From a virus, in IMG/VR virus record IMGVR_UViG_3300017991_000008, positions 1 through 64,000 of that record: a stretch of DNA of 64,000 nt; one strand, written 5' to 3'. Positions 7,402 through 15,320 of this stretch are shown here, one piece after another. Every line of letters begins with the position of its first letter. Within the stretch, counting starts at the first letter, position 1. A program made the position numbers and the translations under genes. A model generated the notes under the pieces. The model did no database searches and was not told the DNA's origin. It worked only from the letters and a program-made list of their open reading frames with translations.

Positions 7402-7430
7402 TTGACGAGGTTTGTTTTTTGGTTTACTGT
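7402..7430 (+). promoter_or_regulatory. possible promoter TTGACG-N17-TACTGT
   Basis: A near-consensus -35 at 7402-7407, an exact 17-base spacer and TACTGT at 7425-7430 (the three core positions T, A and final T match). It lies just after the metallopeptidase stop and would place the downstream hairpin and short reading frame in the 5' leader of the AdoMet decarboxylase gene. Confidence 0.4.
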
Positions 7431-7479
7431 GGAGAGGATCTTTTTTCTGTTCATGCGTTAGTTTTTCCCTTCTCCAAAC

Positions 7480-7517
7480 GGCCACGGTTTTGCTAACCGT
7501 GGTCGTTGCTTTTGGAT
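7480..7517 (+). terminator. hairpin, possible rho-independent terminator or attenuator
   Basis: GGCCACGGTT (7480-7489) pairs with AACCGTGGTC (7495-7504) through 10 base pairs, one of them G-U, around a 5-base loop. The following TCGTTGCTTTT is only moderately T-rich. It could end the upstream transcript or attenuate one starting at the 7402 promoter. Confidence 0.5.
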
Positions 7518-7567
7518 CTTGCGACACCTCCCCCAGAATGTTAATCTAATCGGTAGAGGGTGAGCAA

Positions 7568-7660
7568 ATGGTCAAACAAATCATTCAAAAAGAAGGGGTG
7601 TCTGTCTGTCATTGGTTCCCAATAATGGACGCGGTGCTCTGTTCTCTGGTAATAATTTAG
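7568..7660 (+). CDS. short upstream reading frame in the speD leader (30 aa)
   Basis: ATG 7568 has the best ribosome site in this leader (GAGGG at 7556-7560, 7 bases upstream). The frame ends at TAG 7658-7660, two bases before ATG 7663 of the AdoMet decarboxylase, which itself lacks a clear ribosome site. The 30-residue product is hydrophobic toward its end (AVLCSLVII). The arrangement fits translational coupling, and possibly a regulatory leader peptide. The peptide has no recognised relatives and could be incidental. Confidence 0.4.
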   Translation: MVKQIIQKEGVSVCHWFPIMDAVLCSLVII

Positions 7661-7662
7661 AC

Positions 7663-7992
7663 ATGTTGACCACGAAACATCTTATGATGCAGGTTTTTGC
7701 GGAAGACGATATGATTGGCAATGAGCGCCTAATGTACAACACACTTCTGGATGCTGTACATGCGGCAGGTGGACACGTGGTGGGGTGTACGAAGCATGAA
7801 TTTGATCCCATAGGACTGTCTTCGGTGGTTCTGTTGGCTGATTCTCATGCCAGTCTACATACCTGGCCCGAAGAGAATCTTGGGCTGGTAGATTATTTCA
7901 GTTGCGCTGTGAATCCCAACTTCGACGAATTTGTAAAGACATGGGAAGATAGGGGGTTTTTGATCAATGGGAGGCAGGAGATCGAGAGGTGA
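7663..7992 (+). CDS. speD: S-adenosylmethionine decarboxylase-like pyruvoyl enzyme (SpeD family)
   Basis: 109 residues from ATG 7663, which gives MLTTKH, equivalent to the usual LGxH start of the short bacterial class. The TTG at 7612 adds 17 residues without family character. The self-cleaving centre is ADSHASLHTWPE: S61 would become the pyruvoyl group. H66, E70, C81 (FSC) and S53 keep the spacing of the Thermotoga enzyme (S63, H68, E72, C83, S55). The family normally has Glu before the cleaved Ser; here it is Asp (D60). Known role: decarboxylating AdoMet to supply aminopropyl groups for spermidine; some family members instead decarboxylate arginine or ornithine. No spermidine synthase or ornithine decarboxylase lies in the window. 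The GTGA overlap with 7989 places it at the head of the packaging operon. Confidence 0.85.
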   Translation: MLTTKHLMMQVFAEDDMIGNERLMYNTLLDAVHAAGGHVVGCTKHEFDPIGLSSVVLLADSHASLHTWPEENLGLVDYFSCAVNPNFDEFVKTWEDRGFLINGRQEIER

Positions 7993-8255
7993 GCGATCAG
8001 AAGACACTCTTTCCTCAGATGCCGAGCATAGAGACTCCCCGTTTCACCAGGAAGGCACATCAGGTTCTGGTATTCACGAGGGGGCCGACGGGGTGCTTGG
8101 TGTGTAAAGGCTCTATAAACGGGGTAGACGGTCCACCATCGGAGGAACTGATACTTAAGACCGTGTCAGATAAAGGCTGGAAGGTGGAGCGAATTGAGGC
8201 CAAGGGGGCGGACTCCACATATCCTTTCTTTGTCCATGTGGTGTGTCATGGCTGA
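7989..8255 (+). CDS. hypothetical protein between speD and terL, 88 aa
   Basis: GTG start overlapping the speD stop. CLVCKG near residue 36 and VHVVCHG at the end give Cys/His positions that could bind a metal. It sits where a small terminase subunit is often found, but I see no helix-turn-helix, so I do not call it terS. It overlaps terL by 8 bases. Confidence 0.6.
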   Translation: MSDQKTLFPQMPSIETPRFTRKAHQVLVFTRGPTGCLVCKGSINGVDGPPSEELILKTVSDKGWKVERIEAKGADSTYPFFVHVVCHG

Positions 8256-9837
8256 GTACGCGATTGACTACACAAAAGTCGGCAGATTACATCCCGACTT
8301 TCATCCACCCGTAAGACACCTTCACCTGCTCACCGATTTTGTTCCATCCTTAAATAAAAAGAAACTTACAGGACCGGCAGAGATAATCGATCTCAGGCTA
8401 GAGCGTCTTCGACGGTTACACCTGTCCCAGTGCTTGGAAGATTTCGGAGCCTTTCTAGAATATTGCTTTGTTGACACGGAAACCAGGGAGCCTTTTGAGG
8501 TTCAGTGGTTTCACGAGGAATGGATCCAGGCATTTAAAGATCATCAGAACACCATGATTATCGCACCGAGGTCTCATGGTAAGACGGCGATCATCGTTGC
8601 TTATATGGTCTGGCGATTAGGGAAGGATCCCAACCTACGGATCAAGATAGCCGCTGAGACCGACAAAACAGCTCGCAAACGGTTGTCAGAGGTCAAGGAC
8701 CATATTGAGAGAAACAAACGGGTCCACGAGGTATTTCCTCATTTAAAACCGGGTCGTAAATGGGATCAGGGCATGATCGAGGTTCGCAGGTCCATTATCG
8801 ACAAGGAACCGAGCATAGAGGCAGTGGGTGTTTTGACCGGCTGTACTGGTTCTCGAGCGGACTTATTGATAGCGGACGACGTTGTGGGGCGTCGTAATTC
8901 ATTGACGATACCGGCAAACAGGGAGAAGGTAACCCAAGCATGGGAAGATGACTGGTTGAATATGGTGGATGATACCTCGCAGATCATCTACATTTGCACC
9001 CTGTGGCACCGGGACGATAACAGTCACAAGATGATGAAAACCGGTGCGTATCACACGTTATTTTACGCAATACCGGACGACTTTGGCTCCATGTGGCCGG
9101 GTAGATGGTCCGAAAGGGCACTTAGGTTAAAACGCAAGAAACTGAGTTCAGCGGCGTGGGCCAGGGGCTACAAGAACCAGCCACAAGATGAGAAGACAAA
9201 ACCAATTCAGGAAGCCTGGATCGAGTTTGCCAACTTGAGAGAACTGGGACTGGATCCAAAGGCATTGACCTGGGTGGTATCCTACGACTTGGCAACCAAG
9301 CTAAAAGAATCGAACGACTATTATGCATCGGTTGTTTTTGCTGTGGATAAGTTCAACCGCAAGGTGTACGTGGTTGACGCTTGGCATGCGCGTCTGAGAC
9401 CTGCCCAGCAAGAAAAGATGGTTTACAAGGAATACATCAGATATGAACCATGGCGCATCTTCATGGAGATAGTAGGTCAGGCAAATCTGGACATGAGATG
9501 TGAGGAGCGGTGGCCAGAGCTCGGAAGGATAATCGAGCCGGTGAACCCAACGGGGCAGGGTTCAAAATACGAAAGACTTATGAACGTCACGCCAATGGTG
9601 GAGAACGGCCAGGTGATATTCTCACACAAGCTGGACCCGGAGTGGGAAGGGTTTGACCATTCCCGGGGCTCTTTGTATAACGAGCTTGTCGATTTCCCCT
9701 TGGCAGACCACGACGATATGACAGATGCATTTTCCCAGGGGCTATCTAAGATAATCTTCTATCTTCTTGACCGTTGGTCTGATAGTGATGACAATGAGAT
9801 GAACATCGAAGTTCTCGACACAGGAGGAATTATATGA
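8248..9837 (+). CDS. terL: terminase large subunit
   Basis: Start placed at ATG 8248, inside the end of the preceding gene; 18 codons upstream are open but overlap that gene heavily. 529 residues. The N-terminal ATPase shows Walker A APRSHGKT (106-113) and Walker B LLIADD (206-211). A coupling-motif-like segment (IYICTLWHRDD) follows near residue 247. The C-terminal RNase H-fold nuclease begins at VVSYDLA with D347, and ADHDDMTDA near the end carries further acids. It translocates and cuts DNA at the portal. The gene is followed by an ATGA overlap and the portal gene. No convincing small subunit was found. Confidence 0.92.
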   Translation: MAEYAIDYTKVGRLHPDFHPPVRHLHLLTDFVPSLNKKKLTGPAEIIDLRLERLRRLHLSQCLEDFGAFLEYCFVDTETREPFEVQWFHEEWIQAFKDHQNTMIIAPRSHGKTAIIVAYMVWRLGKDPNLRIKIAAETDKTARKRLSEVKDHIERNKRVHEVFPHLKPGRKWDQGMIEVRRSIIDKEPSIEAVGVLTGCTGSRADLLIADDVVGRRNSLTIPANREKVTQAWEDDWLNMVDDTSQIIYICTLWHRDDNSHKMMKTGAYHTLFYAIPDDFGSMWPGRWSERALRLKRKKLSSAAWARGYKNQPQDEKTKPIQEAWIEFANLRELGLDPKALTWVVSYDLATKLKESNDYYASVVFAVDKFNRKVYVVDAWHARLRPAQQEKMVYKEYIRYEPWRIFMEIVGQANLDMRCEERWPELGRIIEPVNPTGQGSKYERLMNVTPMVENGQVIFSHKLDPEWEGFDHSRGSLYNELVDFPLADHDDMTDAFSQGLSKIIFYLLDRWSDSDDNEMNIEVLDTGGII

Positions 9838-10121
9838 CGATCCGTGGACACAAATTAACAAGTGACGCACCGGGAGAAGGTGCTTTTAGGGACATTGCCA
9901 CCTGGACAAATGTCGGGGTAACCGTAGACGTGACAGGGGCAGACACTCCCGTGGGAAAAGTAGAGGGGTCCAGGGGGATGGGGGCCATCACGGACATATG
10001 GGAAGAAATAATGGCTTATGGTGATGCTCCACAGGCAATCGACAACTCATTTAGGAGAATCCGCCTGAACACAACTTCAATAGTGAGCGGAACAGTTGTC
10101 GCAGAGGTCAGCGGTAATTAA
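9834..10121 (+). CDS. hypothetical protein between terL and portal, 95 aa
   Basis: ATGA overlap with terL. The sequence is beta-rich with Gly/Thr turns (GVTVDVTGAD, VSGTVVAEVSG) and looks like a small virion or decoration protein. No recognised family. Confidence 0.6.
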   Translation: MTIRGHKLTSDAPGEGAFRDIATWTNVGVTVDVTGADTPVGKVEGSRGMGAITDIWEEIMAYGDAPQAIDNSFRRIRLNTTSIVSGTVVAEVSGN

Positions 10122-10132
10122 CGGAGGGTTCA

Positions 10133-12013
10133 ATGGGCAGCCGAAAAAGAAGGCGGACAAAAAAATCGGAGCGTGATTTTGATGGACATGATCCGTTAAC
10201 AGTCAAACAGGCTATGATTAAAGCTCTTGTGATAGGGGGAGCTGTTGAGACAGAGATAGAAGCCTCCAACATTATCGAAGAGCGGTCCGGAGAATGGGGT
10301 GAGCTCGGGGCCGTGGATCCTGTTCTTGATTTGGATTCGCTGCTTTTTCTTCACGAAATATCCGATACACTTCGCCAGTGTGTGGACGCCTACGTTTGCA
10401 ACATTGAGGGAAACGGACACATCATCAAGCCCAAAATAGATCTGACCAAAGAACGTGAGGTCGAACAAAAGATAACCGAGATCCTTGAGGCTGAGAAATT
10501 TGCTGATGAACTAGAGGTGGCCTACGATGAAGGTAGACCCCTTGATGAACTCGACGTGGAACCACCGACCGAGCAGGAGATAAAAGACAGGGCCAAAAAG
10601 CTTGCTGCCCAGATACGACGAGAAACCCACATTGCCAAAACTTGGTTTGCCAATTGTTCACCGAAACACACCTGGGAATGGTTGCGGGAAAAGAAACGTG
10701 TAGACGAAGAGGTAATCGGTCATGCTTGCTGGGAGGTGCTCCGGGACAGCAAGAACAGGGTGCGACGTCTAGAACACATGCCGGGCAACACTATCCTGCC
10801 GATGAGCGACGATGGTACACGGGTCAAGGTTGAGCGGATGGAGTGGATATCGGAGGTGTCAACCACCACCGTGACCGAATCGATCATGTTCCGAAAGTAT
10901 GTACAAAAGGAATCTGGAAAGACCAGGTACTTTAAAGAGTTCGGTGATCCCAGGGCTATGGACCGGGATTCGGGGGAGGTTTTTGAGGCCAAGTTTAAAA
11001 AAGTCGGTGATGGTGAATACGAAGAAGTAATGTCCGCCGAAGACGTGATGAAGGCGAAAAATCCAAAAGCTGAACCTGCCACGGAGGTTTTTTATTTTGC
11101 CGTTGAGAGTCCACACACACCTGCGGGAATGATACGTTGGCCGGGTTGGATCGTTAGTATTTTTGGCAACCGAGCAGCCGCAGAGAGCAATCTGAGCTAC
11201 TTCGAGAACCACGCCATTCCCGAATCAGCGTTGCTAGTAGGTGGGGGACAGTTGAACGACAAATCCGTTCAACGGATAAAAGGACAACTTACCAAGAAAC
11301 ACAAGGGAGCAAAAAACCACAATCGTCTTCTGATTCTACAGGCAACTGCGGCCGGTACCGGACGCCCTGGGGACAAACCAGAAGTGCCAGAAATGAAGTG
11401 GATTAATCTTTCCGAGCATCAGAAAGGCGACTCAACGTTCTCAAAGTACACCAAGGACAACCAAGACGGTCTCACGTCGTCGTTTCGACAGTCACCTATA
11501 CTCACGGGAAGGGTGCCATCGGATTTGAACAGGGCGACAGCCTGGGCGGTATTGTTCCAAGCGGATCGCCAGGTGTATGGCCCACTTCGAAGAGCATTTG
11601 ACAGGTGGGTGAATAGTACATTGCTACCAGCCATTGGTTGCTACGCTGTACATTTTGAAAGCCTGTCTCCCGTGGGTACCGATATCGAAACCATGAGCAA
11701 GGCTCTGGCTGTCGGTATCAAGGCCGGTGCGTTCTCACCAAACGAGGTCAGGTTGTTGTTCTCCACCTGGCTAAACGAACCGTTCGATCCCATAGAAGAG
11801 GAATGGGCCAAGATACCATTTGCTATGACACTGAACCAGATAAGCGGGGACGGGACCTCCACCGTAAGCCCAGAAGACCAATCTCAAGCACGCCAGGAAT
11901 ATGAGAGGGTGCTTACTCGTGTTGAGGATTTACAACAAAAGATTGAACAGTCCGTAGGTGCTGTTGACGGCATGGTACCTGGTATTGATGAGCCACTAAG
12001 ATCTGCCGGGTAG
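10133..12013 (+). CDS. portal protein (PBSX type)
   Basis: 626 residues behind GGAGG. After a basic N-terminus, DPVLDLDSLLFLHEISDTLRQCVDAY is the typical start of the portal core. A long charged insertion at about residues 100-170 contains an acidic segment. The region IFGNRAAAESNLSYFENHAIPESALLV (in two parts) and FRQSPILTGRVPSDLNRATA matches the PBSX portal clip/wing region. The C-terminus has a coiled-coil segment (LTRVEDLQQKIEQSV). It forms the dodecameric ring through which TerL pumps DNA. Insertions make it longer than most PBSX portals. Confidence 0.88.
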   Translation: MGSRKRRRTKKSERDFDGHDPLTVKQAMIKALVIGGAVETEIEASNIIEERSGEWGELGAVDPVLDLDSLLFLHEISDTLRQCVDAYVCNIEGNGHIIKPKIDLTKEREVEQKITEILEAEKFADELEVAYDEGRPLDELDVEPPTEQEIKDRAKKLAAQIRRETHIAKTWFANCSPKHTWEWLREKKRVDEEVIGHACWEVLRDSKNRVRRLEHMPGNTILPMSDDGTRVKVERMEWISEVSTTTVTESIMFRKYVQKESGKTRYFKEFGDPRAMDRDSGEVFEAKFKKVGDGEYEEVMSAEDVMKAKNPKAEPATEVFYFAVESPHTPAGMIRWPGWIVSIFGNRAAAESNLSYFENHAIPESALLVGGGQLNDKSVQRIKGQLTKKHKGAKNHNRLLILQATAAGTGRPGDKPEVPEMKWINLSEHQKGDSTFSKYTKDNQDGLTSSFRQSPILTGRVPSDLNRATAWAVLFQADRQVYGPLRRAFDRWVNSTLLPAIGCYAVHFESLSPVGTDIETMSKALAVGIKAGAFSPNEVRLLFSTWLNEPFDPIEEEWAKIPFAMTLNQISGDGTSTVSPEDQSQARQEYERVLTRVEDLQQKIEQSVGAVDGMVPGIDEPLRSAG

Positions 12014-12017
12014 AGCC

Positions 12018-12371
12018 ATGAGGTATAAAGGCAATTTTGTAATATCCGAGAAAACCAAGCTGCAAGGTAGCCGAATAGCACCTGGGGAAATAATCGTCTG
12101 CAGAACAAATAAGGGCGAGCCGTCTGGTCAATTAATATTCAGATGCCCATATTGTAATGCTACGCAGTTCCGTGCTGGTAAAGTGGAAGGTGAGAAGGGA
12201 ACTCCAACCGTAACGACACCGTTGACATGTAGTTGCAAGCAATGGTGTGGTGTTACGTTCAGGATCCGGTCGGGGAAGATACAGGAGGAGGAGGAGGAGG
12301 AAAGAACGGAATCGCCAGAACTTTCTGAACAGCTCTCCAATGCAGGCGTTTTTTATCCTTCAAAGAGTTAA
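12018..12371 (+). CDS. small zinc-binding protein with acidic tail
   Basis: 117 residues. CPYCNATQF and CSCKQWCG form a likely zinc ribbon at about residues 43-80. A run of seven acidic residues (EEEEEEE-type, encoded by repeated gaggag) follows near residue 92. It lies between portal and head morphogenesis genes, but no structural family is recognised. Confidence 0.55.
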   Translation: MRYKGNFVISEKTKLQGSRIAPGEIIVCRTNKGEPSGQLIFRCPYCNATQFRAGKVEGEKGTPTVTTPLTCSCKQWCGVTFRIRSGKIQEEEEEERTESPELSEQLSNAGVFYPSKS

Positions 12372-12374
12372 ATA

Positions 12375-14669
12375 GTGTGTGACCTTTGTCAAATAGGATT
12401 CTCACACGAGACCGGGGGATTTGTTGTTCCAAAATTTCATTTGGATTTGGGCAAGAACTTCAAGACAGCAAAGACTACCACGAACTCAAAAGACCTACCC
12501 AAGCAGGCCCAAAGACTGGGCGTACTAAATGGCAAGTTGACCGTATTACCCAGGGGAACCACCATGGCCAAAGCCAGGTTGAAGGCCAAGGGAGGTGGCA
12601 CTGTTGTTCAATCGGTAGCAAAGAATGAAAACGGGTTGGTTATTTGGGAGAAGCTCGAGAAGATAGATAGCAATGCCGACGGTGCTCCAGTAGATCATGA
12701 CGGGATCGTACTGTGCAAGGTAGCCCGACCAGGGGAACAGATAACCAGCATCTCCAACCAGTTGGCAAACGAACTGGCTTACCAGGATCGCAAGTGGGTG
12801 GCACCTTACTTGAAGAAGTTCTTGGAGCAGTTAGAGGGGATTAACTGGGACACAGAAAAGGACATCAGGAAAGCTTTTGCTAAGGCTGAGAGGGTACTGC
12901 GTAACGCCAATGTTGAACCGTTGGTCAAACCGTGGGTACAACGTGTGGAGATATATGGCCAACGCTCCGCCAGAGACGGACGACAATGGCTCAGACAGGC
13001 GTTTCTTCCTCGAATATCTGGTAGCCTAACCGGAGCAGACAAGAAGGCTGTTGGGGCGGTATCTACGCAGCAGGGGTGGTTTCTCAGGGATATGACAGGA
13101 AGGAGAGCGGATAACCTCACCGCAAGGGGGCGAGAGATAGTGCAGGCTGGACTTCGGGATGGACTCGGGAAGCAGGCCATTGCTGATCAACTAAAATTAG
13201 CCATGCCCGATCTGTGGAACAAGTACGGCAACCAATACGCCCAGGTCTGTGCATCGGTAGCGGTAAACAGAGCACGATCCGTTGCCATGGTTAATTCTTA
13301 CCAGGAAGCCGGGATCCAAGAACTAGAGATTACAGCGGTGCTGGACCAAAGAACAACAGAGCAGTGCCGTTTCATGGACGGTCAGATAATCAGTGTAGAG
13401 GGGTGTGCGGAAGTGATAAACGCCACCGCCGAAATGGAATCCCCAGAGGACATCTACACCACTAACCCGTTCATTCATGTACAGAGAAACGAACAGGGCA
13501 TCAAGGAGCTTGTGACAGCACGTGGGGACAAACTGGCGGAGATAGTACGATCCGGCTATGGTAGATTGGACGACCGTGGGGTTCACCGACAGTTCATATC
13601 CGGTCGCAACCTGCCATCGGCTGCCTCAATCGGGATGCCCCCTTATCACCACCTCTGTAGAACCACCACGGTTCCCGTCTTTCGAAGCTTTCAGGTGCCT
13701 CGAAATTACATGGCAAGATCTATTCAGGGTCCGTCACCGATACCTCAGACGGTGTATACTTTGGCCAGGTTGACCGGTTTGAAAGCAAACAGACCCGTTG
13801 ACCGTCCATTTACACTAATTAAAGAACCCAAACCGACAAAACCGGTGGAGGTTGGATACAAAGACCCGGCTACTGGGGATCCCTATGTAAGAGACGGTCT
13901 ACTCGCGGAGGAGGATCTGGTCGATCAGGTAAAAGAGAGAACGACCAGGGCTATTCAGCAATTACAAAACGAGGTTACAGAAGCAATAAGGAGCAACGCC
14001 GGGAGAACTCTATCCCAAAAACAAAAAGGCACCGTGTTGAAAAACGCCATAAGAAAAGGGGCCGGTGGCACCGTGTTAGAAAAGGCTGAAATCAGATTGT
14101 CTGACCGGGAGCAGGGGGACATGTTCTATGGTGAGCAACGGAAGATCATTAAACTTCTCAAGTCGGTGTTAGGGGACCGTCTCATAAAAACCATAGCCAG
14201 AAGGAAGTTCCCCAGGGTGATCGAAGATACATCCAACAAGGTGAGACCGAAGGGTTCTTGGGATGGAAAGGTTCTTACTTTGCCGAGGTCTGGTACCCAG
14301 AGGGCCGACTCGATAATTGTCGAAACTGTAACGAAGTACTTGGACACATTTGGAAAGAACGGTAGGGCTGGCGTGCTTGCCAGGAATGGATCATGTATTG
14401 GGGGAAATCTGATTACTCAAACCGGTGACGTTTTCATACCTATTCGCAATTCTGATTGGAGATGTGGTCGGGTGTATGGGAACACCGATAGCGTCAAAGC
14501 CGTTGGTCCCTGGGATGTTATTGGTGGATCACCAGAGGCAAACGATTGGTCGTCCATAGGCAATTCCGCATTAACAGATGGACAGGAGGACCGGCTCGCG
14601 CTACTATGGGACATGAATCCTGACCATGTTGGATTCATCGCTTCTTACATTGAAGGGCAGTTCGTGTGA
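12375..14669 (+). CDS. head morphogenesis protein (MuF / SPP1 gp7-like) with C-terminal extension
   Basis: 764 residues from GTG 12375; the first residues hold a CDLC pair. The middle part (about 200-440) is MuF/SPP1 gp7-like: AGLRDGLGKQAIADQL, VNRARSVAMVNSY, LDQRTTEQCRFMDGQ and the closing PPYHHLCRTTTVPV, with conserved Cys/His positions. These minor head proteins contact the portal and travel with the DNA. About 300 residues follow the domain: a Pro/Lys-rich linker, a helical stretch at about 515-590, then a Gly-rich mixed domain. MuF proteins often carry effector-like C-termini; I cannot identify this one. Confidence 0.8.
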   Translation: MCDLCQIGFSHETGGFVVPKFHLDLGKNFKTAKTTTNSKDLPKQAQRLGVLNGKLTVLPRGTTMAKARLKAKGGGTVVQSVAKNENGLVIWEKLEKIDSNADGAPVDHDGIVLCKVARPGEQITSISNQLANELAYQDRKWVAPYLKKFLEQLEGINWDTEKDIRKAFAKAERVLRNANVEPLVKPWVQRVEIYGQRSARDGRQWLRQAFLPRISGSLTGADKKAVGAVSTQQGWFLRDMTGRRADNLTARGREIVQAGLRDGLGKQAIADQLKLAMPDLWNKYGNQYAQVCASVAVNRARSVAMVNSYQEAGIQELEITAVLDQRTTEQCRFMDGQIISVEGCAEVINATAEMESPEDIYTTNPFIHVQRNEQGIKELVTARGDKLAEIVRSGYGRLDDRGVHRQFISGRNLPSAASIGMPPYHHLCRTTTVPVFRSFQVPRNYMARSIQGPSPIPQTVYTLARLTGLKANRPVDRPFTLIKEPKPTKPVEVGYKDPATGDPYVRDGLLAEEDLVDQVKERTTRAIQQLQNEVTEAIRSNAGRTLSQKQKGTVLKNAIRKGAGGTVLEKAEIRLSDREQGDMFYGEQRKIIKLLKSVLGDRLIKTIARRKFPRVIEDTSNKVRPKGSWDGKVLTLPRSGTQRADSIIVETVTKYLDTFGKNGRAGVLARNGSCIGGNLITQTGDVFIPIRNSDWRCGRVYGNTDSVKAVGPWDVIGGSPEANDWSSIGNSALTDGQEDRLALLWDMNPDHVGFIASYIEGQFV

Positions 14670-14956
14670 AAATACCGTTGAAACAAGATGGCGAACTGGT
14701 TGCCGAGGTCAAATTCTCAGGCGTTGGACCCATAACTGCCCAGGGTAATGTTCAAAAAGTGGGGGATAATGCTGATACTGCAAAAAGAATCAGAGATCTG
14801 GTGACTGTATCCAGGGGAATGTCTCTAGCAGATACAACCTCACCCCAGGGTCCGGTCAAGTATTGGACTGGATTTTGGGGTTGGCTTGGTGGATTATCAG
14901 TAGTTCTGCCATCAATAGGGGTTTGGGTAGACTGGGAAGGGGTTGACTATCCGTAA
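14666..14956 (+). CDS. hypothetical protein, 96 aa
   Basis: GTGA overlap with the MuF-like gene. The first 50 residues are beta-type (VAEVKFSGVGPITAQG). The C-terminal third is hydrophobic and Trp-rich (YWTGFWGWLGGLSVVLPSIGVW), possibly one membrane-interacting segment. Virion role inferred from position only. Confidence 0.6.
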   Translation: MKIPLKQDGELVAEVKFSGVGPITAQGNVQKVGDNADTAKRIRDLVTVSRGMSLADTTSPQGPVKYWTGFWGWLGGLSVVLPSIGVWVDWEGVDYP

Positions 14957-14973
14957 AAGAAAGGGCAAATGGC

Positions 14974-15306
14974 ATGGAGATTATAATTCGAGGAAAGACC
15001 CCCGAGGAACTACTCAGGGGACTTTTGCTTGACAATGACCAGATAAAACGTGCTACGGTAGCGATATACGAAGCGATCGACAAAAGTTTTGATGAGGATG
15101 AAAAAAGACAGGGTAAACCAATTGAGAGAACGAACATGGCAATCCGCCATCGTTTCAATATTGCGCTCAAGGTCGCCCTTCGTTTGTTGGGAGACTATAA
15201 CATGTCAGTAGCCAGCCTTCGAGTTCGACTGCCCCGAGCTTTAAGGGCTGAAATGGCCGGTATCGTATATGCCCCCGCGGACAGATTTATTCTGAGGGGA
15301 CAATAA
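14974..15306 (+). CDS. hypothetical helical protein, 110 aa
   Basis: ATG 14974 behind AAAGGGCAAATGGC. The chain is helical and charged with a basic C-terminus; no motif recognised. It lies between the head morphogenesis gene and the Asp-Thr repeat gene, and the next gene has its own AAGGAG site. Confidence 0.6.
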   Translation: MEIIIRGKTPEELLRGLLLDNDQIKRATVAIYEAIDKSFDEDEKRQGKPIERTNMAIRHRFNIALKVALRLLGDYNMSVASLRVRLPRALRAEMAGIVYAPADRFILRGQ

Positions 15307-15320
15307 AAGGAGATAAAAGG

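Noticed and set aside
7480-7517. Confident rho-independent terminator call
   Set aside because: Stem is good, but the downstream TCGTTGCTTTT is a weak U tract, so it is listed only as a possibility.
7612-7662. TTG 7612 as the speD start
   Set aside because: The 17 extra residues lack family character and the ribosome site is about 14 bases away; ATG 7663 gives the canonical N-terminus.
7989-8255. Small terminase subunit
   Set aside because: Position fits, but there is no helix-turn-helix; Cys/His pattern suggests something else.
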